A stretch of DNA of 64,000 nucleotides. Origin: Microbacterium sp. SMR1 (GTDB lineage: Bacteria; Actinomycetota; Actinomycetes; Actinomycetales; Microbacteriaceae). Position 1 is the stretch's first letter. The number at the start of each line of letters is the position of its first letter. Below the pieces are notes generated by a model. The model was given only the letters and a program-made list of their open reading frames with translations, did no database searches and was not told where the DNA came from. Positions 1 through 7,986 of the stretch are shown here, one piece after another. The stretch covers positions 456,610 through 520,609 of the forward strand of contig NZ_QMBN01000002.1 in NCBI RefSeq assembly GCF_003289625.1, given 5' to 3'. Both the position numbers and the translations under genes were made by a program.

Positions 1-190
1 CCTCCTCGTGCTGCCCGACCCCGACAAGCAGCCGGTGTCGGTGGCGCTGCCTCGCCTTGCCGACCAGACCGAGCTCAGCGTGCAGATGGCGGCCCTGTTC
101 CTCTCGCTGATCATCCCCGTGGCGCTGTTCCTCATCTTCCAGCGCCAGTTCCTGCGCGGCGCGAGCATGGCGGGCGGGGTGAAGGGATGA
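1..190 (+). CDS. Carbohydrate ABC transporter permease, C-terminal fragment (MalG-like)
   Basis: This is the 3' end of a gene that starts outside the window. The readable frame begins at base 2 and gives about 62 residues: an extracellular loop (DKQPVSVALPRL), one membrane helix (MAALFLSLIIPVALFLIFQ) and an ending QRQFLRGASMAGGVKG. The tail 'QRQF..G...GAVKG' is typical of the MalG-type inner-membrane permease of CUT1 sugar importers. Its stop overlaps the next start (ATGA at 187-190), so it belongs to the sugar-acid operon that follows. By context it would import an oligosaccharide or uronide, but the substrate cannot be read from this fragment. Confidence 0.85.
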   Translation, partial: LLVLPDPDKQPVSVALPRLADQTELSVQMAALFLSLIIPVALFLIFQRQFLRGASMAGGVKG

Positions 191-1068
191 GCCGCATCCT
201 CGTCACCGGCGCCGACGGCGAGATCGGTCGTGCGGTCAGCGACCATCTCGTCGCGAGCGGCCACCAGGTCACTGCGCTGTCCCTCGCATTCGGCGGAGAA
301 CACCCCGCGGACCGGCAGATCACGGGCGACGCGACCTCGCGGGCCGACGTCGAGGAAGCGATGCGCGACGCCGACGCGGTCGCGCACTTCGCCGCCATCC
401 CGCATCCGAGCCTCGGCACCCCGTACGACATCTTCCGCGTCAACACCTCGGCGACGTTCAACGTGCTCACGCGCGCCGCCGAGGCGGGTGTGCACCGGGC
501 GGTCATCGCCAGCAGCATCAACGCCATCGGCTACCCGAACAACCCGCACGACACGTTCCCGCCGGCGTTCCCGCTCGACGCCGGGACGCCGCCCGACATC
601 GCCGACGCCTACTCGCTGTCGAAGCTCGCCGACGAGGCGACGGCCCGGTACGCCCACCGGCGGTACGGCATGGACGTCGTCGCGCTGCGGTTCCCGTTGG
701 TGAAATGGCCGCACGTCCTGCGCGACGTCGCCGACGAGGTCCGCGCGGATCCCGTGCGGATGGCCCGCGAGGGCTGGGCGTACCTGACCATGACCGACGC
801 CGTGCGCGCGGTGGAGCGGGCGCTCTGGGCGGATGTCGCCGGCGCCGAAGTGGTGCCGCTCAGTGCCCGCGACACCCTCCTCGACGTGCCGACGGCCGAG
901 CTCCTGCGCCGCTACGCGCCTGCGGTCGAGCCGCCGGCGCACCTCGCCGGGCACGACGCGCTCGTCGACCTGACGACGGCGCGGACGGTGCTCGGCTTCG
1001 AGCCCCGAGAGTCGATCCACGATGGCACCGCCACCCCCTACCCGGCACTCGTGAGGAGCGACCGATGA
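187..1068 (+). CDS. NAD-dependent epimerase/dehydratase family (SDR) dehydrogenase
   Basis: 293 aa extended short-chain dehydrogenase. The Rossmann motif TGADGEIG (G8, G11, G14) binds NAD(P), and the active-site pair is Y142 and K146 (YSLSK). In this operon, followed by a sugar-acid dehydratase, KDG kinase and KDPG aldolase, it most plausibly oxidises an aldose or uronic acid to an aldonate or its lactone, as uronate dehydrogenases do. That role is inferred from context. It overlaps the preceding permease by 4 nt (ATGA) and the next gene by 4 nt, so translation is probably coupled. An epimerase role cannot be excluded. Confidence 0.85.
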   Translation: MSRILVTGADGEIGRAVSDHLVASGHQVTALSLAFGGEHPADRQITGDATSRADVEEAMRDADAVAHFAAIPHPSLGTPYDIFRVNTSATFNVLTRAAEAGVHRAVIASSINAIGYPNNPHDTFPPAFPLDAGTPPDIADAYSLSKLADEATARYAHRRYGMDVVALRFPLVKWPHVLRDVADEVRADPVRMAREGWAYLTMTDAVRAVERALWADVAGAEVVPLSARDTLLDVPTAELLRRYAPAVEPPAHLAGHDALVDLTTARTVLGFEPRESIHDGTATPYPALVRSDR

Positions 1069-2324
1069 CGACAGAGCCCACGACCTTCGATCAGCCCTGG
1101 ATGCCGCGCGAGAACGTCCGCATCACGGACGTGCGGGCGATCGTGACGGCGCCCGAGGGCATCCCGCTGGTCGTCGTGCGCATCGACACCGACCAGGACG
1201 GGCTGTGGGGATACGGCTGCGCGACCTTCACGCAGCGCTGGCAGGCCGTCGTCGCCTTCCTCGATCACCTGCGCCCGCTGCTCGTCGGTCGATACCCCGG
1301 CGACATCGAAGACCTGCTGCGCCTGGTGCGGTTCACCGGCTACTGGCGCGAGGGCCCGGTCGGAAACAACGCGCTCTCGGGCATCGACATGGCGCTGTGG
1401 GACATCGCGGGCAAGCGCGCCGGGATGCCGGTGTACGAGCTGTTCGGCGGGCGGGTGCGTGCCGCGGCCGACACCTATCTGCACGCCGAGGGCGCCGATC
1501 TCGATGAGACCACGGCTCACGCGCGCGAGCTCATCTCCGCCGGCCAGCGTCACGTGCGCATCCAGACCGGCCAGCAGGGCGTCGGACATTACGGCGCGCC
1601 GCCCGTCGAGGGCTCCTTCGCGTGGGCGAAGAACCCCGCGGGCTGGCGGGTCGAGGACTATCTCGTCCGCACGCCGGAGCTGTTCGCCCACGTGCGCGAG
1701 GCGCTCGGCGACGGCGTAGAGCTGCTGCACGACGCCCACTCGCGACTGACCCCCGCGACCGCGATCGCCCTCGCCCGTTCGCTCGAGCCGTACCGGCCCT
1801 TCTTCCTCGAGGACGTGCTCGCACCCGAGCACTGGCACCGCCTCGCCGAGGTGCGGGCCGCGTCACCGGTGCCGATCGCGGTCGGCGAGCTCGCGACATC
1901 CTTCACCGACGCCGCCCGCCTCATCCGCGAGCATCACGTCGACTACATCCGCAGCCACCTCTCGGATGTCGGGGGCGTCAGCGCCGCGCGCCGGCTCGCG
2001 GTCCTCGCCGACATCGAGGGTGTGCGCACGGCCTGGCATTCGCCCGGAGACGCCTCGCCGTTCGCCGTGGCCGCGGCGGTCGCGCTCGATGTGACCTCGC
2101 CGGCTTTCGGCATCCAGGAGGGCCACGTCTACAACGACGAGACCCATGAGGTCTTCCCGGGCATGATCGACATCGTCGACGGCTGGCTGACGCCCAACGA
2201 CGCCCCCGGCTGGGGGATCGAGATGGACGAGGCCGCCGCCGCCCGCTTCCCCGCCGGTCTCTCCGGGCACGACGCCTGGGCTGCGGGGGTCCGTGCGCCC
2301 GACGGCGCCCTCATCGCGCCCTGA
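1065..2324 (+). CDS. ManD-type sugar-acid dehydratase (enolase superfamily)
   Basis: 419 aa, the usual length for the D-mannonate/D-gluconate dehydratase (ManD/RspA) branch of the enolase superfamily. Metal ligands can be placed at D223 (LLHDAHSRLTP), E249 (FFLEDVL) and E275 (AVGELATS); H225 is a candidate catalytic base. These enzymes remove water from an aldonate to give 2-keto-3-deoxygluconate (KDG), which fits the KDG kinase and KDPG aldolase downstream. ManD members vary from efficient mannonate dehydratases to nearly inactive proteins, so the substrate (mannonate, gluconate or other) is open. The ATG start overlaps the upstream stop (ATGA). Confidence 0.88.
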   Translation: MTTEPTTFDQPWMPRENVRITDVRAIVTAPEGIPLVVVRIDTDQDGLWGYGCATFTQRWQAVVAFLDHLRPLLVGRYPGDIEDLLRLVRFTGYWREGPVGNNALSGIDMALWDIAGKRAGMPVYELFGGRVRAAADTYLHAEGADLDETTAHARELISAGQRHVRIQTGQQGVGHYGAPPVEGSFAWAKNPAGWRVEDYLVRTPELFAHVREALGDGVELLHDAHSRLTPATAIALARSLEPYRPFFLEDVLAPEHWHRLAEVRAASPVPIAVGELATSFTDAARLIREHHVDYIRSHLSDVGGVSAARRLAVLADIEGVRTAWHSPGDASPFAVAAAVALDVTSPAFGIQEGHVYNDETHEVFPGMIDIVDGWLTPNDAPGWGIEMDEAAAARFPAGLSGHDAWAAGVRAPDGALIAP

Positions 2325-2343
2325 GCGTCGGCTTCTCGAACCT

Positions 2344-2367
2344 CCGAACCCGAACCCGAACCCGAAA
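2344..2367 (+). repeat. Tandem hexamer CCGAAC, four units, before the glycosidase start
   Basis: Three perfect CCGAAC units and one CCGAAA fill most of the 50-nt gap between the dehydratase stop and the next ATG at 2375. The last unit runs into AAGAG, the probable ribosome binding site. Similar short hexamer tandems occur in gaps at 18193 and 26497. Confidence 0.8.
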
Positions 2368-2374
2368 GAGATCC

Positions 2375-3667
2375 ATGACCACCTGGTCGATCGCGCCCTC
2401 GGGGCGCTGGCTGCTGCACGGCGGCGAACCGACGTTCCTCCTGGCCGACACCGTCTGGGCGGCCTTCGGCGGGCCCACCGAGAACGAATGGCTCGACCAT
2501 CTCGAGCTCCGTCGGCGTCAGGGCTTCAACGCCCTGCTGATCAGCGTCCTGCCCATCGAGCACGACCGATCGACGGGCACCCGCTCGCCGTACGCCCTGC
2601 GCGAGGGCGCCGTCGATTTCGGCGCCGGCGATCCGGATTACTGGACCGAGGCGGAGCGGCTCCTCGAGCAGGCTCGTGAGCGCGGCTTCACGCCGATGCT
2701 CGTGCTCCTGTGGAACAACTTCGTCCCGGGTACGTGGGGCTCCCGACTCACGCCCGAGCACGTGCTCAGCGCGGACCAGACCGAGACCTACGTGCGCGAA
2801 ACGGTCGCGAGGTTCCGCCGCTTCGACCCGATCTGGATCGTGTCGGGCGACGACGACCTCGACGACGACGTCGCGCTCGAGCGGTACAGCTCGGTGGCGG
2901 CGCTGCTGCGCGAGGTGGCACCCGGCCAGCTGGTCACGTGGCACGACACTCCGACCGCGAGGATGCCGCAGCCGCTGGCCGACAGCGAGCTCGTCGACTT
3001 CCATTCGCTGCAGTCGGGGCACAACGAGGCGTGGGAGACCCTGCCCGCCGACCTCACCCACTACTACCGCGCGCTCGATGTCGCTCGACCGATCATCAAC
3101 CTCGAGCCCTGCTACGAGGGACTCGGGCGTTTCCGCGGCGCCGCGCGGCACTCGGCCGCCGACGTCCGTCGCGCCAGCTGGACCGGCGTCGTCTCGGGTG
3201 CTGCCGCAGGCCTGGGGTACGGCGCGCACGGCGTCTGGTCGTGGCATCGTCGCGGCGAGGGATTCTCAGCCGAAGACGTGCACGGGGCGCCCTTCCCGTT
3301 CTCCGTCGCCGCCGCGTTCCCCGGCGCCGACGATGTCGCCTACCTCCGCCGGGTCGTCGACGCGGAACGGCTGTGGGGACTCGACGCGGCTCCCGATCTG
3401 CTCGTCGCGGAGCCCTCCGGGGTCGTCACCGGGCGCGCTCCCGACGGCACGATCGCCGTTTACGCGCCCACCCCCTTCGCGCTCACCCTCGTTCTCGGCG
3501 ACGTCGAGGCTGCCGGCATGGAGGTCACCGTCCACGACCTGGCGGCGCGGCGACCCGATGCCGCGCGGTGGACCGCGGTGGACGGCGGCATCCGGCTCGA
3601 GCAGCCCGAGTTCACCGGCGACGCACTGTTCGTGCTGCGCCCCGCTCACAGCGGCGGCGAACGATGA
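2375..3667 (+). CDS. DUF4038-family glycoside hydrolase (apiosidase-like)
   Basis: 430 aa, predicted TIM-barrel glycosidase of the DUF4038 type, the group that includes GH140 apiosidases. Family-like features are the N-terminal 'G.P.FLLADTVW' strand, the WIVSGDDD segment near residue 160 and the NLEPCYEG segment near residue 240, whose Glu is a likely catalytic acid or nucleophile. There is no signal peptide, so it acts in the cytoplasm, presumably cleaving an imported oligosaccharide to free the sugar processed by the flanking enzymes. A small beta-domain (about residues 350-425) follows the barrel. The start is ATG after an AAGAG site. Substrate assignment (apiose-, rhamnose- or uronic-acid-containing glycans) is inference. 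Confidence 0.75.
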   Translation: MTTWSIAPSGRWLLHGGEPTFLLADTVWAAFGGPTENEWLDHLELRRRQGFNALLISVLPIEHDRSTGTRSPYALREGAVDFGAGDPDYWTEAERLLEQARERGFTPMLVLLWNNFVPGTWGSRLTPEHVLSADQTETYVRETVARFRRFDPIWIVSGDDDLDDDVALERYSSVAALLREVAPGQLVTWHDTPTARMPQPLADSELVDFHSLQSGHNEAWETLPADLTHYYRALDVARPIINLEPCYEGLGRFRGAARHSAADVRRASWTGVVSGAAAGLGYGAHGVWSWHRRGEGFSAEDVHGAPFPFSVAAAFPGADDVAYLRRVVDAERLWGLDAAPDLLVAEPSGVVTGRAPDGTIAVYAPTPFALTLVLGDVEAAGMEVTVHDLAARRPDAARWTAVDGGIRLEQPEFTGDALFVLRPAHSGGER

Positions 3668-4611
3668 GCGCCCGGATCGTGACCTTCGGCGAGGCGCTCG
3701 CCACCGCGACCGTCGACGAGGCGGGAACCCTGACCCGCGCGACCGTCGCGGGTGCCGAACTCAACACGGCGGTCGGGCTCGCGCGGCTCGGGCACGATGT
3801 CGCGTGGGCCTCGCGTCTCGGTGACGACGCTTTCGCCGGGCTCGTGCGCGAGACACTGCGGGCCGAGCGCATCGACGATCGTCTCGTCGTCGCGGCGCCG
3901 GGGGAGCAGACGGGGCTGATCGTCAAGCAGCGCCTCGACGACGGCGACATCCGCTCCGAGCACTATCGCGCCACGAGTGCCGCGAGCCGGCTGCGCTCGG
4001 ATGATCTTCCGGCGGCTGCGCTCGACGGAGCCGACTGGCTGCACGCGACGTGCATCACGCCGGCCCTCGGCGCGGGCCCGAAGGGGCTGTTCGAGAACGT
4101 CCTGCACGAGGCGTCGATGCGCGGCATCCCCATCTCGCTCGATGCCAACCACCGGCCCCAGCTGATGTCGGAGGACGCGCTTCGAGCGGTCGTCGACGAC
4201 TGGCTCGACGTCGTCGACACGTTCTTCTGCAACGAGGACGAGGCACGCATTCTCACCGGCACCACCTCGACGGAAGCCGCCGTCGACGATCTCGCCCGCC
4301 GGGGCCCCCGCGTCGTCGTGGTCAAGCTCGGCGGTCGCGGCGCGCTGGCCGGAGACGCCGACGGTCGGCGTTTCACCCCGGCCTCCGTCGTCGCCGAGCC
4401 GACGCACCCCGTCGGCGCAGGCGACGCGTTCGCCGCCGCGTGGATCTCGTGCACGCTGCGCGGCGACACCGTCGATGTCGCGTTGCCCATCGCCGCGTGG
4501 TGCGCGGCCCGGGTCGTGGCCGATCCCGGCGATCACGACGGCTTTCCGCGGCGTGCCGAGCTCGACGCCTTCGAAGCGGCCCGGCGCGAGCTCGCGGAGG
4601 CGGGGCGATGA
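3664..4611 (+). CDS. kdgK: PfkB-family sugar kinase, probable 2-keto-3-deoxygluconate kinase
   Basis: 315 aa ribokinase-family kinase. The PfkB signature near the C-terminus, HPVGAGDAFAAAW, supplies the catalytic Asp and anion hole, and the N-terminal GAELNTAVGLARLG matches the sugar-binding PfkB motif 1. Phosphorylation of KDG to KDPG is the expected reaction because a KDPG aldolase gene overlaps its stop. ATGA overlaps couple it to both the glycosidase and the aldolase. The family call is firm; the KDG substrate rests on context. Confidence 0.88.
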   Translation: MSARIVTFGEALATATVDEAGTLTRATVAGAELNTAVGLARLGHDVAWASRLGDDAFAGLVRETLRAERIDDRLVVAAPGEQTGLIVKQRLDDGDIRSEHYRATSAASRLRSDDLPAAALDGADWLHATCITPALGAGPKGLFENVLHEASMRGIPISLDANHRPQLMSEDALRAVVDDWLDVVDTFFCNEDEARILTGTTSTEAAVDDLARRGPRVVVVKLGGRGALAGDADGRRFTPASVVAEPTHPVGAGDAFAAAWISCTLRGDTVDVALPIAAWCAARVVADPGDHDGFPRRAELDAFEAARRELAEAGR

Positions 4612-5213
4612 CCGCGGACGTGCGCGCCGCGCTCCGCGCCGCCGCCGTCGTCGCCGTGCTGCGGGCGCCGTCGGAGGCGGAACTGCGTCGGCAGATCGAC
4701 TTCGCCGTCGACGCCGACCTGCCGGTGCTCGAGATCACGACGACCACCCCGGGGTGGGACCGCGTGCTGGCGGAGATCGCCGGTGACACCGCGTTCGATC
4801 GCATCCTGCTGGGTGCGGGAACCGTCACGACGGTGGCCCAGGCTGAGGCGGCGCGGGATGCCGCGGCACGCTTCCTCGTGTCGCCGACGATCATCGGTGA
4901 TGCCGTGCGCGCGGCGGCCGGGGAAGCGGCCTTCATCGCGGGCGGATTCACCCCGACGGAGCTCCGCGCCGCTGCCGGAACGAGCGGCATGGCGAAGCTC
5001 TTCCCCGCCGCGAGCGGCGGTCTCGGGCACCTGCGCGCGGTTCGAGACGTGCTGCCCGACGTCGCGATCATGCCGACCGGCGGCATCGGCGTCGACGACG
5101 CCGCCGACTGGATCGCCGCGGGCGCGATCGCCGTCGGGATCGGCGGCGGGCTCTTCCGCGAGCCCGTCGACCGCGTGCGCAGGCTCGTCGGGTCGCTCCG
5201 GCGGACGTCGTGA
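4608..5213 (+). CDS. eda: 2-dehydro-3-deoxyphosphogluconate (KDPG) aldolase
   Basis: 201 aa class I aldolase, close to the usual 200-210 aa. The Schiff-base lysine lies in the KLFPA motif (AKLFPAAS), the catalytic Glu in LEITTTTP, and the phosphate-binding end is PTGGIGVDDAADW. It cleaves KDPG to pyruvate and glyceraldehyde 3-phosphate, ending the sugar-acid branch encoded upstream. It overlaps the kinase (ATGA) and the next gene (GTGA). Confidence 0.93.
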   Translation: MTADVRAALRAAAVVAVLRAPSEAELRRQIDFAVDADLPVLEITTTTPGWDRVLAEIAGDTAFDRILLGAGTVTTVAQAEAARDAAARFLVSPTIIGDAVRAAAGEAAFIAGGFTPTELRAAAGTSGMAKLFPAASGGLGHLRAVRDVLPDVAIMPTGGIGVDDAADWIAAGAIAVGIGGGLFREPVDRVRRLVGSLRRTS

Positions 5214-6049
5214 CCCGGTTCCGGATCGGGTCGGACGACCTCGTCGCGGTCGTCGAGGCAGACGGGGCTCGCATCTCGTCGCTGCGCCACCTGCCCACCG
5301 AGCGTGAGCTGCTCGCGTCGACGCCGTGGGCCGACGACCCCGTCGACGCCTTCGTCGTGGCCGACTCGAGCGCGCAGTGGCATCGCGCCTACAGCGGCGG
5401 GTGGCATCTGCTGCTGCCGCGGGCGGGCGACAGCCCGGCAACGGCGTCTCCGCCCCAGCCGTTTCACGGCGAAGCGGCCTGGCGCACGTGGCGCCTGACC
5501 GGCAGCCGCAACGCCTGCCGCGCGTCGGTCGTCCTTCGCACCGTCCCGCTCGCGATCGACCGGTGGATGTCGGTGCGCGCGAACATGCTCGTGATCGAGA
5601 CCGCGGTACGGAACGTGGGCAGTGAGCCGGTGAGCTATGGATGGGCCGAGCACCCGGCGTTCGCCGGCGAATTGTTCGGTCCGGCCTCTACCGTGCGCAC
5701 GGGCGACCGCGTCGTGCCGCTCGACCCGGCACCCGCGGCATCCTTCACCGACCTCGCCGCGCCCGCGGGCGACGTGACGATCACCGCGCCCGAGGCCGGG
5801 GTCGAGGTCGCGCTGACCTGGGACGCGGGCCTGATGCCGCGACTCTACGTGTGGCAGGAACAGCGGGGGAGCACCGGCTTCCCGTGGTGGGGTGCGATGG
5901 ATGCCGTCGGGCTCGAGCCGGCCGCCGACCCGTACGGCACACCTCTCGACGCGCTCGGCTCGCTGAAGCTCGAGCCCGGGGAGAGCCGGGAGTCCGTCGT
6001 CTCGCTACGTGTCGACCGATCGGGCGATGTGGCGCCGGGGGCCACGTGA
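5210..6049 (+). CDS. Aldose 1-epimerase (mutarotase) family protein
   Basis: 279 aa beta-sandwich protein of the galactose-mutarotase/DUF4432 type. Features are FHGEAAWRTW with a candidate substrate-binding His, GWAEHPAF with the second His, and a C-terminal beta-rich half. It probably interconverts anomers of the sugar entering this pathway. The GTG start overlaps the aldolase stop (GTGA). It is the last gene of the operon, stopping 17 bp from the convergent toxin gene; no obvious hairpin terminator lies in that gap. Confidence 0.8.
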   Translation: MTRFRIGSDDLVAVVEADGARISSLRHLPTERELLASTPWADDPVDAFVVADSSAQWHRAYSGGWHLLLPRAGDSPATASPPQPFHGEAAWRTWRLTGSRNACRASVVLRTVPLAIDRWMSVRANMLVIETAVRNVGSEPVSYGWAEHPAFAGELFGPASTVRTGDRVVPLDPAPAASFTDLAAPAGDVTITAPEAGVEVALTWDAGLMPRLYVWQEQRGSTGFPWWGAMDAVGLEPAADPYGTPLDALGSLKLEPGESRESVVSLRVDRSGDVAPGAT

Positions 6050-6066
6050 CGGGAGAATCGGGGCGG

Positions 6067-6417
6067 CTACTTGGTCTCGTTGGGATGGCTGGTGTGCACC
6101 TGCTCCAGCCACACAGTGCGGTCATCGACGAAGAACCAGACGCGCGCCGTGCCTTTGATCGTCGGCTTGTGCTGCCAGCGGTCGAAGACCTTTCCTCCGC
6201 GCTCCAGCTGGGCGAGGTCTCCTTTGAGCGGGTAGTTGGTCGGGGTGAGTGAGAGAGGAGTTCGAGTGAGGAAGTCCCACGTCTCCGTCATCGAATTGCG
6301 GATCGTCGCGACCAGATCAAGCCATCCCTTGCGCGCATTGACCGTAGCGAAGCGGATCTCGTACTCGACCTTCTTCGCGGGACGCGGAACCAGCTCTCCC
6401 CTTTTGCCTGCCGCCAT
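6067..6417 (-). CDS. RelE-like type II toxin
   Basis: 116 aa basic protein with the RelE/ParE-like pattern 'YPLKGDLAQL...GKVFDRWQHK..TIKGTARVWFFVDDRTVWLEQVHTSHPNETK'. It starts two bases after the stop of an upstream Phd-like antitoxin, the classic antitoxin-toxin order. A role as a ribosome-dependent mRNA interferase is inferred from the family, not shown. The ATG at 6417 was chosen because the sequence upstream in frame is the shadow of the antitoxin gene. Base composition is less GC-rich than its neighbours, which suggests acquisition. Confidence 0.72.
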   Translation of the reverse strand: MAAGKRGELVPRPAKKVEYEIRFATVNARKGWLDLVATIRNSMTETWDFLTRTPLSLTPTNYPLKGDLAQLERGGKVFDRWQHKPTIKGTARVWFFVDDRTVWLEQVHTSHPNETK

Positions 6418-6419
6418 GA

Positions 6420-6881
6420 TCAGGGGCGTTCCACGGTCTGAACGTCGTCGAGGTCGAGCCACTCCAAATCGTCGTGGCCCAGTCCCGCAGCGATAGCGGC
6501 GGCCGTCTCGCGCCATGACGTCAGTTCAGCCACAGCGAGGTGCGGCTGATTCGTGGCGAAAGAAGCGCGTGCGGCGTCCACCAGTTCCTGAGCGCAGGTC
6601 TCTCGGTCCGAGAGCGATAGCGCGAGCATCCACGGAAAGGCCTTTGTCATGCGTTCACCGAGTGAGCCCTCGTCATCGAGGGTCACGGTGATGAGCTGGG
6701 CAGCGAAGTTCAGCAGGCGGGCCCGGCCGTCGGCCTCCCGTTGCGACATCAGTACGAGGTCCTCCCCGTCGCGGCGTGTCACCGTGACCGGGTGGTCTTC
6801 AGCCTCGGCGAACACCTCGGCGGGGTGCTTGCTGAGATCCGACGACCTTCGAGTGCGGTACCGGAGGTCTGCTGTGCTCAT
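6420..6881 (-). CDS. Phd/YefM-family antitoxin
   Basis: 153 aa. The N-terminal 55 residues (SKHPAEVFAEAEDHPVTVTRRDGEDLVLMSQRE) match the prevent-host-death fold: a short DNA-binding helical part followed by 'PV.VTR.DGE.LVLMS'. The remaining ~90 residues are helical and acidic and would neutralise the toxin encoded next. The antitoxin normally represses its own promoter, and a palindrome between -35 and -10 boxes lies immediately upstream. The start codon is only 6 nt past the -10 box, so the transcript is probably leaderless or nearly so. Confidence 0.78.
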   Translation of the reverse strand: MSTADLRYRTRRSSDLSKHPAEVFAEAEDHPVTVTRRDGEDLVLMSQREADGRARLLNFAAQLITVTLDDEGSLGERMTKAFPWMLALSLSDRETCAQELVDAARASFATNQPHLAVAELTSWRETAAAIAAGLGHDDLEWLDLDDVQTVERP

Positions 6882-6887
6882 GTCCTC

Positions 6888-6916
6888 ATTCTATTCCGAA
6901 CGTGTTCGGAAGTCGA
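6888..6916 (-). promoter_or_regulatory. Toxin-antitoxin promoter with palindromic operator in the spacer
   Basis: Reading the minus strand: -35 TCGACT (6911-6916), 17-nt spacer, -10 TAGAAT (6888-6893), then ATG at 6881. Arms TTCCGAAC and GTTCGGAA, separated by 2 nt, occupy 6894-6911, so a bound antitoxin dimer would cover the spacer and block RNA polymerase. The palindrome resembles an actinobacterial SOS box but has a 2-nt rather than a 4-nt centre. Confidence 0.65.
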
Positions 6917-6960
6917 GTCTCCGTCGTCGCGCGGGGGCGACGTCATAGACTCGAAGCGAG

Positions 6961-7980
6961 ATGGCGAGAAAAGCGATTTCCCTCCGTGACGTTGCGGCTG
7001 TGGCCGGCGTCTCGGTGTCGACCGTGTCGAAGGTGCTGCGCGGACAGGGCAAGGCGTCGGATGCCACGCGCGAGCGCATCTTCGAGGCCGCCGAGCGGCT
7101 CGACTTCCAGCCCAACGCGCTGGGCCAGTTCCTCGTCCAGGGGCGCAGCGCCACCGTGGGCGTGCTCACCATGAACGCCCCGGGCGCCTTCACGATGCCC
7201 GTTCTCACCGGTGCCACGACGACCCTCGGCACGCGTGACCTCTCGGTTCTCGTGACCGACTCGCACCTCGACCGCACGGTGCTGGCGGCCACGGTCCGCA
7301 AGCTCCGCGCCCGCAGCATCGACGGGCTGCTCGTCGTCGGCGACGGCTCCGGGTCGGAGATCCGCTCCGTCACCGCGGGGTTCCCCGCGCCGGTGGTCTA
7401 CGTCTACGGCATCTCCGACGACGCCGCCGACGCATCGTTCGTCCACGACGGCTACGCCGCCGGGAAGCGCGCCGGCGAGCATCTCATCGCCTCCGGTCGT
7501 CGGCGCATAGCGCACATCACGGCCTCTGCCGACGACCACTCGGCGCGCGAGCGCGCGGACGGCCTCGCCGCGGCCCTCGCGGCCGCCGGCGCCGACCTCG
7601 CGCCCGAGCTCGTGCTGCGCGGCGATTGGTCACGGGGCTGGGGTCGCGAGGCCGCCGAGCGGCTGATCGCGTCGGGCGAGAGGTTCGACGCCGTCTGCTG
7701 CGGCAACGACACGATCGCCCGCGCGGTGATCGCTGCGCTCGCCGAGGCCGGTGTCCGCGTGCCGGAGGATGTCGCCATCACCGGGATGGACAACATCTCG
7801 GGCCTCACAGGCCAGGACGATGAGAGCCTGACCACGATCGACTTCCGCCTCGCCGACCTGGGCGCCCGGGCGGCCGCTCACCTGGCCGACGTCATCGACG
7901 GACAGCCGTACGAGCCGGGCTTGCACCGGATCGCCGGCGACCTCGTGGCGGGCGAGTCGACGGCGTCGCTGACTGCCTGA
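6961..7980 (+). CDS. LacI-family transcriptional regulator
   Basis: 339 aa. The N-terminal LacI HTH is clear (ISLRDVAAVAGVSVSTVSKVLRGQG), followed by the hinge helix and a periplasmic-binding-protein-like sensor domain (about residues 65-330). The C-terminal pattern 'DVAITGMDNI...LTTIDF..ADLGA.AA..L' is typical. Its position just after the sugar-acid operon makes it the likely repressor of that operon. The operon's promoter and operators lie left of the window. A candidate -10 TAGACT is at 6946-6951. Confidence 0.92.
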   Translation: MARKAISLRDVAAVAGVSVSTVSKVLRGQGKASDATRERIFEAAERLDFQPNALGQFLVQGRSATVGVLTMNAPGAFTMPVLTGATTTLGTRDLSVLVTDSHLDRTVLAATVRKLRARSIDGLLVVGDGSGSEIRSVTAGFPAPVVYVYGISDDAADASFVHDGYAAGKRAGEHLIASGRRRIAHITASADDHSARERADGLAAALAAAGADLAPELVLRGDWSRGWGREAAERLIASGERFDAVCCGNDTIARAVIAALAEAGVRVPEDVAITGMDNISGLTGQDDESLTTIDFRLADLGARAAAHLADVIDGQPYEPGLHRIAGDLVAGESTASLTA

Positions 7981-7986
7981 CCGGCC

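Noticed and set aside
6894..6911. SOS box (LexA site) before the antitoxin
   Set aside because: The half-sites CGAAC and GTTCG are separated by 2 nt instead of the 4 nt in actinobacterial SOS boxes, and position in the promoter spacer fits a toxin-antitoxin operator better.
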